DNA of 64,000 nucleotides from Sphingomonas sp. FARSPH (GTDB lineage Bacteria; Pseudomonadota; Alphaproteobacteria; Sphingomonadales; Sphingomonadaceae). Positions 42,541-52,119 of the stretch are shown here, in pieces; position 1 is the first letter of the stretch, and every line of letters starts with the position of its first letter. The stretch lies in assembly GCF_003355005.1 (NCBI RefSeq), contig NZ_CP029985.1, positions 2,874,501 through 2,938,500 of the forward strand, given 5' to 3'. The notes below the pieces were generated by a model. The model was not told the origin of the DNA and did no database searches. It saw only the letters and a program-made list of their open reading frames with translations. The position numbers and the translations under genes are program-made.

Positions 42541-45354
42541 ATGAGCGAGCTTCCCAAGACCTTCGACCCTGCCGCAATCGAAACCCGCTGGTACGACCAT
42601 TGGGAAAGCAACGGGCTTTTCCGTCCTGACCGGCCGGGGGCGGAGCCGTGGACGATCGTCAACCCGCCACCCAACGTCACGGGCAGCCTGCATATCGGCC
42701 ACGCGCTCGACAACACGCTGCAGGACATCCTGACGCGCCACGCCCGGCTGAAGGGCAAGGATGCGTTGTGGGTGGTCGGCACCGACCATGCCGGCATCGC
42801 GACGCAGATGGTCGTCGAGCGCCAGATGGCGCTGCAGCAGCAGAAGCGCACCGACTACAGCCGCGAGGACTTCATCGCGAAGGTGTGGGAATGGAAGGCG
42901 GAAAGCGGCGGGCAGATCACCCGCCAGCTGCGCCGCCTGGGCTGTTCGATGGACTGGGCCAACGAACGCTTCACGATGGACGATGGCTTTTCGAAGGCCG
43001 TGCTCAAGGTCTTCGTCGAGTTGCACCGGCAGGGCCTGCTCTATCGCGACAAGCGGCTCGTCAACTGGGACCCGGGTCTCGGCACCGCGATCAGCGACCT
43101 CGAAGTCGAGACGCGCGAGATCAAGGGGAGCTTCTGGCGCCTGCGCTACCCGCTCGCCGACGGATCGGGCTTCATCGAGGTCGCGACGACGCGGCCCGAG
43201 ACGATGCTCGCCGACATGGCGGTCGCGGTGCACCCAGACGACGCGCGCTACACCGCGCTGGTCGGCAAACAGGTGCGCCTGCCGATCACCGGCCGCCTGA
43301 TCCCGATCGTCGCCGACGAACATGCCGATCCGGAACTGGGGTCGGGTGCGGTGAAGATCACGCCGGGCCACGACTTCAACGACTTCGAGGTCGGCCGCCG
43401 CGCCGGGATCGAAGCGCGCGACATGCTCAACATGCTCGATGCCAAGGCGCAGATCGTCCAGACCGCGGACGGCCTGATCCCCGCCGACCTCATCGGCCTG
43501 TCGACGGCGGAAGCGCGCAAGGCGGTAGTCGCCCGCCTGAAGGACGACGGTGTGCTCATCCCGCACATCGACAAGGACGGCGCGGAACACGACGCCGAAC
43601 CGCGCACGATCCAGACCCCGTTCGGCGACCGTTCCGGCGTGGTCATCGAACCCTGGCTGACCGACCAATGGTATGTCGACGCCAAGACGCTCGCGAAGCC
43701 CGCGATCGAGGCGGTGCGCAGCGAGGCGATCAAGATCGTCCCCAAGACGTGGGAGAAGACCTTCTTCAACTGGATGGACAACATCCAGCCGTGGTGTGTG
43801 TCGCGCCAATTGTGGTGGGGGCACCAGATCCCGGCATGGTTCGGGCCAGAGAAGGATCAGTACGGGATTGGAACTGTAACGCCCGGTGAAGCAAGCGCGA
43901 CCGAACCGTTGAAGGAAACACCGGTAAACTTCCGGGCTTTTGTGGCCGACACGGAGGAAGAAGCGGTAGCGGCGGCTGAGGCTTACTACGGTGCTGGCGT
44001 TGCGGTCACGGTTGGCGACCAAATTTCGTTCGACGCGAAGAGCGTTGTTCTTCGCCGCGACCCCGATGTGCTCGACACATGGTTCTCGTCGGCGCTCTGG
44101 CCGTTCGCGACGCTCGGCTGGCCGGACGATACCGACCCGACGCTCGGCGGCCGCTATCCCAACGACGTGCTCATTTCCGGCTTCGACATCCTGTTCTTCT
44201 GGGACGCCCGCATGATGATGCAGGGCATGCACTTCATGAAGGAGGTGCCGTTCCGGACGCTCTACCTGCACGGCCTCGTCCGCGCCGCGGATGGGGCGAA
44301 GATGTCGAAGTCGAAGGGCAATACCGTCGACCCGCTCGGCCTCGTCGATGCCTACGGCGCCGACGCGCTGCGCTTCTGCATGGCGGCGATGGAAAGCCAG
44401 GGCCGCGACATCAAGATGGATGAGCGGCGGGTCGAGGGATATCGCAACTTCGCGACGAAGCTGTGGAACGCCGCGCGCTTCTGCCAGGCGAACGGCATCG
44501 GCGGTTCGACCGCGACGGAGGCGCCGCGCGCGAGCCTTGCGGTCAACCAGTGGATCATCGCCGAGACGATCCGCACCGTGCAGGCGGTCGACCTCGCGCT
44601 CGCCGACTATCGCTTCGACGGCGCCGCCAACGCCATCTATCAGTTCGTCTGGAGCCGGTTCTGCGACTGGTATCTGGAACTCATCAAGGGCGGGATCGAT
44701 GACGAGACGAAGGCCGTCGCCGGCTGGGTGCTCGACCAGATCCTGGTCATGCTCCACCCATTCATGCCGTTCATCACCGAGGAGCTGTGGCACGCCATGG
44801 CGCCGCGCGCGCACGACCTGATCGTCGCGCAATGGCCGATGGCGGATGCGCGCAGCCTCGATCCCGCGGCGGATGCGGAGATCGATTGGCTCATCCGGCT
44901 GATCGGCGAAATCCGCGCCGCACGGACCGAGCTGAATGTGCCGCCGGGCGAGAAGTTGACGATGGACGTTTGGGGGTGGAACGCCGAAACCGCGGCTCGA
45001 ATAGTTCGTCAGCGAGAGGCACTGATGCGCCTGGCTCGGTTGTCGCACGTCGAAGCGAAGGGGATCGAAAAGGGTGACCCGAGCCCACCGCGCGGCACGG
45101 CGCAAGTCGTCGTCGACGAAGCGACCTTCGTGCTTCCCCTCGAAGGCGTGATCGACCTCGACGCCGAACGCGCGCGCCTGACCAAGGCGATCGCGGCGGC
45201 GGCGAAGGAGCGCGACGCGCTCGCCGGCCGGCTCGGCAACCCGAGCTTCGTCGAACGCGCCAAGCCCGAAGCCGTGGAAAAGGCGCGCGCCGACCATGCG
45301 GACAAGGCGGCGGAGGCGGAGCGGCTGTCCGCGGCGCTGGCGCGGTTGGGGTAA
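42541..45354 (+). CDS. valS: Valine--tRNA ligase
   Basis: Class I synthetase of 937 residues. NPPPNVTGSLHIGHALDN is the HIGH region (about residues 40-57), the CP1 editing domain follows, WFSSALWPFATLGWP is conserved, and KMSKSKGNTVDP is the KMSKS loop near 590. A C-terminal coiled coil (KAIAAAAKERDALAGRLGNP) is present. ATG at 42541 fits family length; an ATG twelve bases earlier is also in frame. Two segments (43861-44055 and about 44940-45090) use many A/T-ending codons unlike the rest of the gene; the first encodes the variable insert before RRDPDVLDTWF. Confidence 0.98.
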   Translation: MSELPKTFDPAAIETRWYDHWESNGLFRPDRPGAEPWTIVNPPPNVTGSLHIGHALDNTLQDILTRHARLKGKDALWVVGTDHAGIATQMVVERQMALQQQKRTDYSREDFIAKVWEWKAESGGQITRQLRRLGCSMDWANERFTMDDGFSKAVLKVFVELHRQGLLYRDKRLVNWDPGLGTAISDLEVETREIKGSFWRLRYPLADGSGFIEVATTRPETMLADMAVAVHPDDARYTALVGKQVRLPITGRLIPIVADEHADPELGSGAVKITPGHDFNDFEVGRRAGIEARDMLNMLDAKAQIVQTADGLIPADLIGLSTAEARKAVVARLKDDGVLIPHIDKDGAEHDAEPRTIQTPFGDRSGVVIEPWLTDQWYVDAKTLAKPAIEAVRSEAIKIVPKTWEKTFFNWMDNIQPWCVSRQLWWGHQIPAWFGPEKDQYGIGTVTPGEASATEPLKETPVNFRAFVADTEEEAVAAAEAYYGAGVAVTVGDQISFDAKSVVLRRDPDVLDTWFSSALWPFATLGWPDDTDPTLGGRYPNDVLISGFDILFFWDARMMMQGMHFMKEVPFRTLYLHGLVRAADGAKMSKSKGNTVDPLGLVDAYGADALRFCMAAMESQGRDIKMDERRVEGYRNFATKLWNAARFCQANGIGGSTATEAPRASLAVNQWIIAETIRTVQAVDLALADYRFDGAANAIYQFVWSRFCDWYLELIKGGIDDETKAVAGWVLDQILVMLHPFMPFITEELWHAMAPRAHDLIVAQWPMADARSLDPAADAEIDWLIRLIGEIRAARTELNVPPGEKLTMDVWGWNAETAARIVRQREALMRLARLSHVEAKGIEKGDPSPPRGTAQVVVDEATFVLPLEGVIDLDAERARLTKAIAAAAKERDALAGRLGNPSFVERAKPEAVEKARADHADKAAEAERLSAALARLG

Positions 45355-45410
45355 GCGACCGTTCCGCCCCACGACAAAAGCAGAAGCAACCGATTGAAGG
45401 GGAAGCCCGA

Positions 45411-46844
45411 ATGGCGAAACCGCAGCGTGACCTGACCACCGGGCCGATCGGCCGCACGCTGCTGCTGTTCGCGCTGCCCACTTTGGGGTCGAGCGTGCTG
45501 CAGTCGATCAACGGGTCGATCAACGCGATCTGGATCGGCCAGCTGCTCGGCGAACGCGCGCTGGCGGCGACGACCAATGCGGGCCTCGTCATGTTCCTGC
45601 TCGTCTCCGCAGTATTCGGCTTCGGCATGGCGGCGACGATCCTGATCGGGCAGGCGATGGGGCGTCGCGATATCGATGGCGTGCGCCGCGTGTTCGGCAC
45701 TGCGCTCGGCCTGTTCGCGGGCCTGTCGTTGCTGGTCGTCGTGGTCGGCTGGCTCGCCGCGCCCGCGATCCTGGTCGCGCTGCGCACGCCGGCGGACGCC
45801 TATCCGCTCGCGCTCGCCTATCTGCGCGTCATCTTCGTTGCCATGCCGACCGGGTTCCTGTCGGTGCTGCTGGCGATGGCCCTGCGCGGCACCGGCGATT
45901 CGGTGACGCCGCTGAAATTCATGGCATTGGGCTCTGCATTCGACGTCGCGCTCAACCCCGTGTTCATCCGCGGGCTGGGGCCGGCGCCCGCGCTGGGGAT
46001 CGCGGGATCGGCGGTCGCGACGTTCATCGCCAATACCGTCTCGTTCGCGGCGCTGCTCGCCTATGTCTATCGCCGCGACCTCGTCGTCCGGTTGCGGGGG
46101 GCGGAGCTGCGCTATCTCCTTCCCGACCCCGCATTGCTGCGGCCGATCGTCACCAAGGGCGTGCCGATGGGCATGCAGATGCTCGTCGCGACCGGATCGG
46201 CGCTGGCGATGATCGGGCTGGTCAACGGCTATGGCACCAACACGACCGCGGCTTATGGCGCGGCGAGCCAGCTGTGGACCTATATCCAGATGCCCGCCAT
46301 GTCGGTCGGCGCCGCAGTCAGCGCGATGGTCGCGCAGAATATCGGCGCGGACCGGTGGGACCGGGTGTCGCAGATCACGCGCTCCGGCGTGCTGCTCAAT
46401 CTGGCGATGACGACGGCACTGATCGTCGTGGTGGCCGTGCTCGACCGGGCGGTGCTGGGCCTGTTCCTCGGCAGCGATTCGCGTTCGATCGATCTTGCCG
46501 CGCACATCAACATCATCGGCTCGGCGAGCTTCCTGCTGTTCGGCGTGTCGATGGTGCTGTCGGCGACGGTGCGCGCGAACGGTGCGGTCGTCGGCCCGCT
46601 CGTCATCCTGGCGGTCGCCCTGTTCCCGATCCGGCTGGGCCTTGCCTGGGCGATGCAGCCCTCCTGGGGGGCGGACGCGATCTGGTGGAGCTTTCCGGCG
46701 GGATCGGCGGCGTCGATGCTGATGACGATCGCCTATTACCGCGCCGTACGCTGGCGCAAGGGTCGGCTGATCCCGGCGCGCCAGGGCAAGGAGCAGGCGC
46801 TGGCGCACGGCGAGCCCGCCGCCAGGCAGATGCCCGTCGGCTGA
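45411..46844 (+). CDS. MATE-family efflux transporter
   Basis: Inner-membrane multidrug and toxin extrusion protein, 477 residues with twelve hydrophobic segments in two homologous halves. The halves begin near GRTLLLFALPTLGSSVLQSI and near LRPIVTKGVPMGMQMLVA. The pattern ALRGTGDSVTPLKFMALGS and the intracellular AAYGAASQLWTYIQMPAMSV are typical. Coupling is to Na+ or H+; the substrate is unknown. It ends 20 bases from the stop of the convergent lipid kinase gene. Start ATG at MAKPQRDLT with GGGGAA upstream. Confidence 0.94.
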   Translation: MAKPQRDLTTGPIGRTLLLFALPTLGSSVLQSINGSINAIWIGQLLGERALAATTNAGLVMFLLVSAVFGFGMAATILIGQAMGRRDIDGVRRVFGTALGLFAGLSLLVVVVGWLAAPAILVALRTPADAYPLALAYLRVIFVAMPTGFLSVLLAMALRGTGDSVTPLKFMALGSAFDVALNPVFIRGLGPAPALGIAGSAVATFIANTVSFAALLAYVYRRDLVVRLRGAELRYLLPDPALLRPIVTKGVPMGMQMLVATGSALAMIGLVNGYGTNTTAAYGAASQLWTYIQMPAMSVGAAVSAMVAQNIGADRWDRVSQITRSGVLLNLAMTTALIVVVAVLDRAVLGLFLGSDSRSIDLAAHINIIGSASFLLFGVSMVLSATVRANGAVVGPLVILAVALFPIRLGLAWAMQPSWGADAIWWSFPAGSAASMLMTIAYYRAVRWRKGRLIPARQGKEQALAHGEPAARQMPVG

Positions 46845-46864
46845 ACGCGCGATCAGGCGCTGTC

Positions 46865-47743
46865 TTAGATGGGGGCCATCACCTCGATCACCCCCGGCGC
46901 GATCCGCGCGGTGACCGGCGTGTGCGCGAGCACCTCTCCGTCGATCGATATGGGCAACGGCGGCTCGGTCGTCACCCGCAATGACGTGCCGCGGAACGTC
47001 ACGGTATCGTAATGGCGCACGTCGGATCCGACGACGGACGCCGCCCAGTTGCGCACCAGCCGCCGCTTGTAATGGCCGACCACCGCCTGGACGACGATCT
47101 CGCCCGAATCGACCGCCGCATCGTCGACCAGCCACGTGCCGCCATGATACGGGCCGTTGGAGATGCGGACCTCCGTCACGCGCATGCGCCGCGCGGCCTG
47201 GCCATCGTCGACGATCAGCGTGAACGGCTTGAAGTGGAGGAACTGATACGCCGCCCAGCCGAGGTAGCCGATCCGACCCAGCACCTTCTTGAGGCCGTGC
47301 GGCACGGTCTCGGCGATCTGCGGGCTGATCCCCATCGCGGCGCAATTGGCGAAATAATCGCCGTCGATCATGCCGAGGTCGATGCGGCGGCGACGGCCGT
47401 TGCGGATCACCTCCACCGCGCCCTCGACGTCGAGCGGAATGCCCAGCGTGCGCGAGAAGCTGTTCGCCGTGCCCAGCGGCAATACTCCCAGCACGATGCC
47501 GCGCCCGACGAGGTCGTCGACCAGGCCGCTGATCGTCCCGTCCCCCCCGCCCAGGATGACGAGGTCGGGATTCTTCGCCAGTGCGCGCTCCAGCGTCGCC
47601 TTCAGGTCGCGCGGGTTCTTCACCGCATGCGCGTCGACGGGATAGGGCAGGCCCGACAGAGCGGCGCAGGCCCGCTTGAACATCCGCTGGCCCCGACGCG
47701 AGCGGGCGTTGACGATCAGTGCCGCGGCGGCGAATTCGGGCAT
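46865..47743 (-). CDS. Diacylglycerol kinase catalytic-domain lipid kinase
   Basis: ATP-dependent lipid kinase of the DAGKc/YegS family, 292 residues. The nucleotide motif VILGGGDGTISGLVDDL is at about 60-77, followed by VLPLGTANSFSRTLGIPLD. The C-terminal beta domain contains ISNGPYHGGTWLVDDAAVDSG and ISIDGEVLAHTPV. In sphingolipid-making bacteria a sphingosine-kinase-like role is conceivable, but the sequence alone does not distinguish it from diacylglycerol kinase. ATG at MPEFAAAAL chosen; an upstream TTG adds four residues. Divergent from hemB with a 70-base gap. Confidence 0.9.
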   Translation of the reverse strand: MPEFAAAALIVNARSRRGQRMFKRACAALSGLPYPVDAHAVKNPRDLKATLERALAKNPDLVILGGGDGTISGLVDDLVGRGIVLGVLPLGTANSFSRTLGIPLDVEGAVEVIRNGRRRRIDLGMIDGDYFANCAAMGISPQIAETVPHGLKKVLGRIGYLGWAAYQFLHFKPFTLIVDDGQAARRMRVTEVRISNGPYHGGTWLVDDAAVDSGEIVVQAVVGHYKRRLVRNWAASVVGSDVRHYDTVTFRGTSLRVTTEPPLPISIDGEVLAHTPVTARIAPGVIEVMAPI

Positions 47744-47813
47744 GGGATATTCCAACGGTTACGCGCGCGCAACGCTTGGCAAGCGGCTCGCGATCCATCA
47801 TGGCCGATACGTC

Positions 47814-48806
47814 ATGACCGCTGCCTATCCCGCCCTTCGCCTGCGTCGCACGCGCGCCACCGCCTGGAGCCGGCGGCTCCACGCCGAAACGATCCTGACG
47901 CCGGCCGACCTGATCTGGCCATTGTTCATCATCGACGGCGATGGCGAGGCGCAGCCGATCGCCAGCCTGCCGGGGGTGTCGCGCTGGTCGGTGGACGGCA
48001 TCGTCGCGCGCGCGAAAGAGGCGCGCGACCTCGGCATCCCGTGCGTCGCGCTGTTTCCCTATACGCCCGCGCATCTGAAGACGGAGGACGGGCGCGAAGC
48101 GCTCAATCCCGATAACCTGATGTGCCGCGCGACCCGTGCGATCAAGGATGCGGTGCCCGACATCGGCGTGCTGACCGACGTCGCGCTCGATCCCTATACG
48201 ACGCACGGACACGACGGGCTGGTCGACGCCGCCGGCTATGTCCGCAACGACGCGACCGCAGACCTGCTCGTCGGACAGGCGCTCAACCAGGCGCGCGCCG
48301 GCGCCGACGTCATCGCGCCGTCGGACATGATGGACGGCCGCATCGGCATGATCCGCAGCGCGCTGGAGGGGGAGGGCGCGCACAACGTCCAGATCATGAG
48401 CTACGCGGCCAAATACGCCAGCGGCTTCTACGGCCCGTTCCGCGATGCGGTGGGCAGCCGCGGCCTGCTGAAGGGCGACAAGAAGACCTATCAGATGGAT
48501 CACGCCAACGCCGAGGAAGCGTTGCGCGAGGTCGCGCTCGACCTGGCCGAGGGCGCGGACAGCGTGATGGTCAAGCCCGGCCTGCCCTATCTCGACATCG
48601 TCGTGCGCGTGAAGCAGCGGTTCGAGGTGCCGGTCTTCGCCTATCAGGTGTCGGGCGAATATGCGATGATCGAGGCGTCCGCCGCGGCGGGCGCGGGCGA
48701 TCGCGACGCGCTGATCCTCGAAACGCTGATGGCGTTCAAGCGCGCCGGCTGCTCGGGCGTGCTCACCTACCACGCCGCGCACGCCGCGCGACTGCTGCAT
48801 GGCTGA
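47814..48806 (+). CDS. hemB: Delta-aminolevulinic acid dehydratase (porphobilinogen synthase)
   Basis: Condenses two 5-aminolevulinate molecules to porphobilinogen in haem synthesis; 330 residues. The segment DVALDPYTTHGHDGLVD replaces the zinc-binding Cys triad of other HemBs, marking the magnesium-dependent type. Schiff-base lysines lie in SYAAKYASGFYGPF and DSVMVKPGLPYLDI. The start at MTAAYPALRLRRTR matches the family and is preferred over upstream in-frame codons within the divergent gene. Its end overlaps the GNAT gene by eight bases. Confidence 0.97.
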   Translation: MTAAYPALRLRRTRATAWSRRLHAETILTPADLIWPLFIIDGDGEAQPIASLPGVSRWSVDGIVARAKEARDLGIPCVALFPYTPAHLKTEDGREALNPDNLMCRATRAIKDAVPDIGVLTDVALDPYTTHGHDGLVDAAGYVRNDATADLLVGQALNQARAGADVIAPSDMMDGRIGMIRSALEGEGAHNVQIMSYAAKYASGFYGPFRDAVGSRGLLKGDKKTYQMDHANAEEALREVALDLAEGADSVMVKPGLPYLDIVVRVKQRFEVPVFAYQVSGEYAMIEASAAAGAGDRDALILETLMAFKRAGCSGVLTYHAAHAARLLHG

Positions 48807-49347
48807 TGGGCGGAGCGGCACCGATCGCCTGATCTTGCGGCCATGGCGCGTGGAGGACGTACCGGAGGTTCTGGGAATCGGACGCGACGTGCGCGTGATG
48901 CGGTTTCTCGGCCCGGTGATGACGGAGAGGGACGCACGGCATTTCGTCGACGGACAGATCGCCAACCAGCGCCTGTTCGGTCATTGCTTCTGGGCGGTCG
49001 AGCGACGCAGCGACGACCGGCTGATCGGCATCTGCGGATTGAACGTCGGCCCGGCGGAAACGCCGCTGGCCGATGCGCTGGAACTCGCCGGATGGTTTGC
49101 GGCCGACACCTGGGGCAACAGCTATGCCCATGAAGCGGCGTCGGCTTGCATCGACTGGGCATGGCGGGCAACGGCAACGCAGTCGATCGCCGCGATGACG
49201 GCGCCGGGCAATCACCGCAGCCGGCGGCTGATGGAGCGATTGGGCATGCGCCGGTCCGAGGCAGACGACTTTGAACAGTCCATGCTGGCGAACGATGATC
49301 CGCTCCGTCGGCAGATCGTCTTCCGGATTGCTCGTCCCCGATCGTGA
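48799..49347 (+). CDS. GNAT-family N-acetyltransferase (RimJ/RimL-like)
   Basis: Acetyl-CoA-dependent acyltransferase of 182 residues. TDRLILRPWRVEDVPEVLGI at the N-terminus is the typical start of RimJ/RimL-type GNATs. The core includes ERRSDDRLIGICGLNV and ELAGWFAADTWGNSYAHEAA, which stands where the acetyl-CoA-binding loop occurs, and NHRSRRLMERLGMR is the family C-terminal motif. Substrate unknown. It overlaps hemB by eight bases and the next gene by four (GTGA), so the three form one transcription unit. Confidence 0.9.
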   Translation: MADGRSGTDRLILRPWRVEDVPEVLGIGRDVRVMRFLGPVMTERDARHFVDGQIANQRLFGHCFWAVERRSDDRLIGICGLNVGPAETPLADALELAGWFAADTWGNSYAHEAASACIDWAWRATATQSIAAMTAPGNHRSRRLMERLGMRRSEADDFEQSMLANDDPLRRQIVFRIARPRS

Positions 49348-51542
49348 CCCCGCCCTTCGCCGACTACCTGCGCAAAGCCATCTTCGTCGCGACGATCCTG
49401 ACGGGCTCGTTCCTGCTGTTCCTCGTCCAGCCGATGGTCGCGCGCATGGCGCTGCCGCGGCTGGGGGGCGCGCCGGCGGTGTGGAATTCGGCGATGCTGG
49501 TCTACCAACTGCTGCTGCTCGGCGGTTACGCTTATGCCCATGCGCTCGCGCGGGTCAGGCCGTGGCTGCAGGCGGCGGTCCATCTTGCGGTGCTCGCGAT
49601 CGGCGCGGCGTGGCTGCCGATCGGCCTTGGTGCCGGCGGGCAGCCCGGCGGTATCGATCCCGTCATCGGTGTGCCGATGCTGCTGGCGCTGTCGATCGGG
49701 CCGCTGTTCTTCGCCGTCGCCGCGCAGGCGCCGTTGCTTCAGCGCTGGTTCGGCCTTGCCGGCCGCGGCGATCCCTATGCGCTCTACGCCGCGTCGAACC
49801 TCGGCAGTTTCGCCGGCTTGCTCGCCTACCCGTTGCTGGCCGAGCCGTTGCTGTCGCTGCGGCGGCAAAGCCTGGTGTGGAGCGTGGGCTATGTCCTGCT
49901 GATCGGCCTCGTCCTGCTCTGCGCGACGCGTTTGCCGCGCGAGGCGCGTGGCGCACCGGCCCGGCCGACGAGCTCGCCGCCCCGGTCCGGCCGCATCGCG
50001 CACTGGATCGCACTGGCGCTGGTGCCGTCCGGTCTGATGCTGGCGACGACGACCTATATCACGACGGATATCGTCGCGATGCCGCTGCTGTGGGTGCTGC
50101 CGCTCGGGCTATACCTGCTCAGCTTTACGATCGCCTTTGCCGCGACGCGGGACCTCGCGAACCTCCTGACGCGGATCGCGCCGGTGACGATCCTGGTGTT
50201 CGGCGGGGTCATCATCGGCGGGGTCAACGCGCAACCGTTTGCCAATCTCGGCATCGCTCTGCTGCTGTTGTTCATGGCGTCGGTCGCCCTGCACACGCAG
50301 ATGTACCGGCTGCGCCCGGCTCCCGACCGGCTGACCGGCTTCTATCTGGCGATGGCGGTCGGCGGCGCGCTTGGCGGGATGTTCGCAGGGCTGGTCGCGC
50401 CGGTGATATTCGACTGGACGTACGAATATCCGCTGCTGATCCTCGCGGCCGGGCTGCTCGTGCCGCAGATCGCGCTGACCAGGTGGCTGCGCGACCTTTG
50501 GACTGGGCCCCGCCGCCCCGCGATGTGGGGGGTGGTGATCGCCGTCTGCCTGCTTATCGTCGCCACCGCCCTGCTCGATCCGAGCGGCCGTGTCGGCGAG
50601 CGGCATCAGGGTATCGCTTTCCTGATCGTCACCGCCGCCGGCCTCGCCGCAATCGGGACGCGCCGCGCTTATGCCTTGGTGCTGATATCCGCGTTGATCC
50701 TGTTCGGCGGCTGGCGGGCGGTCGAACTGTCGTTGGAAAAAGGCGCGCGCACACGCAGCTATTTCGGCGTCTACACGATCCGCGACGGGGAAGGGCGCCG
50801 CGAGCTCGACCACGGCACGACCGTCCACGGCATTCAGCTGACGGGCAGCGCGGCGCGCGAACGCATGGCGACCACCTACTACGTAGCCGGCGCCGGGATC
50901 GGCCAGGCGCTGCGCGTCACGCCGTTGCTTTACGGACCCGCGGCGCGGATCGGCATCGTCGGGCTCGGCACCGGTACGCTCGCCTGTTACGCCACGCCCG
51001 GCCAACGCTGGCGCTTTTACGAGATCGACCCGACCGTCATCACGATCGCGCGCGATTCGGGGCGCTTCACCTATCTGGCGCGCTGCGCACCGCAGGCGCA
51101 GATCGTGCTCGGCGACGCACGGCTCAGCCTGTCGACGGCGCCGTCGGCCAGCCTCGACCTGCTCGCGCTCGACGCCTTTTCGTCGGACGCGATCCCCATG
51201 CACCTGATGACGCAGGAGGCGTTCGCGACCTATGCCCGGGTGCTCGCCCCGCGCGGGCTGCTGCTCGTCCACGTCTCCAACCGCTTCCTCGATCTCGAAC
51301 CGGTGGTGGCGGCAGCGGCGCACACGGGCGGCTGGCACGCGGCGGAATTCTCCTATCGTCCACCGACATATGAGCCGGAGGCGTCCCCCAGCCAGTGGAT
51401 CGCATTGTCTCGCGATCCGGAAGCGATCCGGACGCTCACCGGGGTAACGCCAGGCTGGCGCGGTCTCGCCGCTCGGCCCGGCATGCCGGCGTGGACCGAC
51501 GATTATTCGACGATCCTGCCACTGCTCAAGTGGCGCGGTTAG
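49344..51542 (+). CDS. Membrane-fused spermidine synthase-like protein
   Basis: Two-part protein of 732 residues. The first 450 residues contain about twelve hydrophobic segments (ATILTGSFLLFLVQPMVARM at the N-terminus), and the last 240 form a spermidine-synthase-like Rossmann domain with IGIVGLGTGTLACYA (about 535), RFYEIDPTVITIARD and LLALDAFSSDAIPMHLMTQE. The aspartates needed for aminopropyl transfer are partly retained (IDP, DAFSSD). A polyamine product is not established; many such fusions have no known function. GTG start overlaps the GNAT stop. It converges with the lipoprotein gene, sharing four bases. Confidence 0.85.
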   Translation: MTPPFADYLRKAIFVATILTGSFLLFLVQPMVARMALPRLGGAPAVWNSAMLVYQLLLLGGYAYAHALARVRPWLQAAVHLAVLAIGAAWLPIGLGAGGQPGGIDPVIGVPMLLALSIGPLFFAVAAQAPLLQRWFGLAGRGDPYALYAASNLGSFAGLLAYPLLAEPLLSLRRQSLVWSVGYVLLIGLVLLCATRLPREARGAPARPTSSPPRSGRIAHWIALALVPSGLMLATTTYITTDIVAMPLLWVLPLGLYLLSFTIAFAATRDLANLLTRIAPVTILVFGGVIIGGVNAQPFANLGIALLLLFMASVALHTQMYRLRPAPDRLTGFYLAMAVGGALGGMFAGLVAPVIFDWTYEYPLLILAAGLLVPQIALTRWLRDLWTGPRRPAMWGVVIAVCLLIVATALLDPSGRVGERHQGIAFLIVTAAGLAAIGTRRAYALVLISALILFGGWRAVELSLEKGARTRSYFGVYTIRDGEGRRELDHGTTVHGIQLTGSAARERMATTYYVAGAGIGQALRVTPLLYGPAARIGIVGLGTGTLACYATPGQRWRFYEIDPTVITIARDSGRFTYLARCAPQAQIVLGDARLSLSTAPSASLDLLALDAFSSDAIPMHLMTQEAFATYARVLAPRGLLLVHVSNRFLDLEPVVAAAAHTGGWHAAEFSYRPPTYEPEASPSQWIALSRDPEAIRTLTGVTPGWRGLAARPGMPAWTDDYSTILPLLKWRG

Positions 51543-52036
51543 GCGCGGGCGAGGCGTCCCTGGATGCGTGCAATCGTCGCGGCCTGTTCGTCCGCGGCCT
51601 TCGCCACGGCGTCGCGCACACTGGCCAGCGCGGGATAGGGCGGCAGCAGCTGCGCGCCGCGATCGGCGGCGATCATATCGACGTCGGTCAGCAGCGACGA
51701 CGTCTGCGCACGCCAGTCGTCGAGCTGTGCGAGCGCGGTCTGTGCGTCCAGCCACGGGTCGCTGCCCGCCGCGGCGCCACGGGCGCGATCGGCGGCGGCA
51801 TCGGCCTTGCGTGCATCGTCGGCAAATCCGCCGCTCAGCGTGGCGAGCTTCGCTCGGACATCGCCGATCTTCGCATCGAGCGCCGGGTCGGGCTTGGCGA
51901 CGACGACGGGCGCCTTGGGTTCGGCAAAGCCCATTTGTTCGACGGGCCGCAGTGAAAGCGAGGGATAGACGCGCGTGTCGCGCGTGCAGCCGGCAAGCGT
52001 CAGGATCAAAAGGGCGAGCGGTACGACGCGGTTCAT
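51539..52036 (-). CDS. Predicted lipoprotein, function unknown
   Basis: A 165-residue lipoprotein with signal MNRVVPLALLILTLAGC; lipobox LAGC gives the lipidated Cys17. The mature part is Ala/Asp-rich and probably helical (DAKIGDVRAKLATLSGGFAD, ARKADAAADRARGAAAG), consistent with a coiled coil. The residues after the Cys (TRDTRVY) have no Asp at +2, so outer-membrane sorting is likely. No family recognised. It lies between the convergent fused synthase gene and tRNA-Arg. Confidence 0.75.
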   Translation of the reverse strand: MNRVVPLALLILTLAGCTRDTRVYPSLSLRPVEQMGFAEPKAPVVVAKPDPALDAKIGDVRAKLATLSGGFADDARKADAAADRARGAAAGSDPWLDAQTALAQLDDWRAQTSSLLTDVDMIAADRGAQLLPPYPALASVRDAVAKAADEQAATIARIQGRLARA

Positions 52037-52119
52037 GGACGCGTGTCTATTGGGGTAAGAAAAAGTGCGCAACGCACTTGCGCGTTTCCGACCGTCTGCT
52101 ATCAGCGCGCCTCCGGTTG

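Noticed and set aside
45009..48965. 1318-residue minus-strand frame spanning the MATE gene and part of the lipid kinase and hemB
   Set aside because: Low stop-codon frequency in GC-rich DNA explains it; the overlapping real genes have clear motifs.
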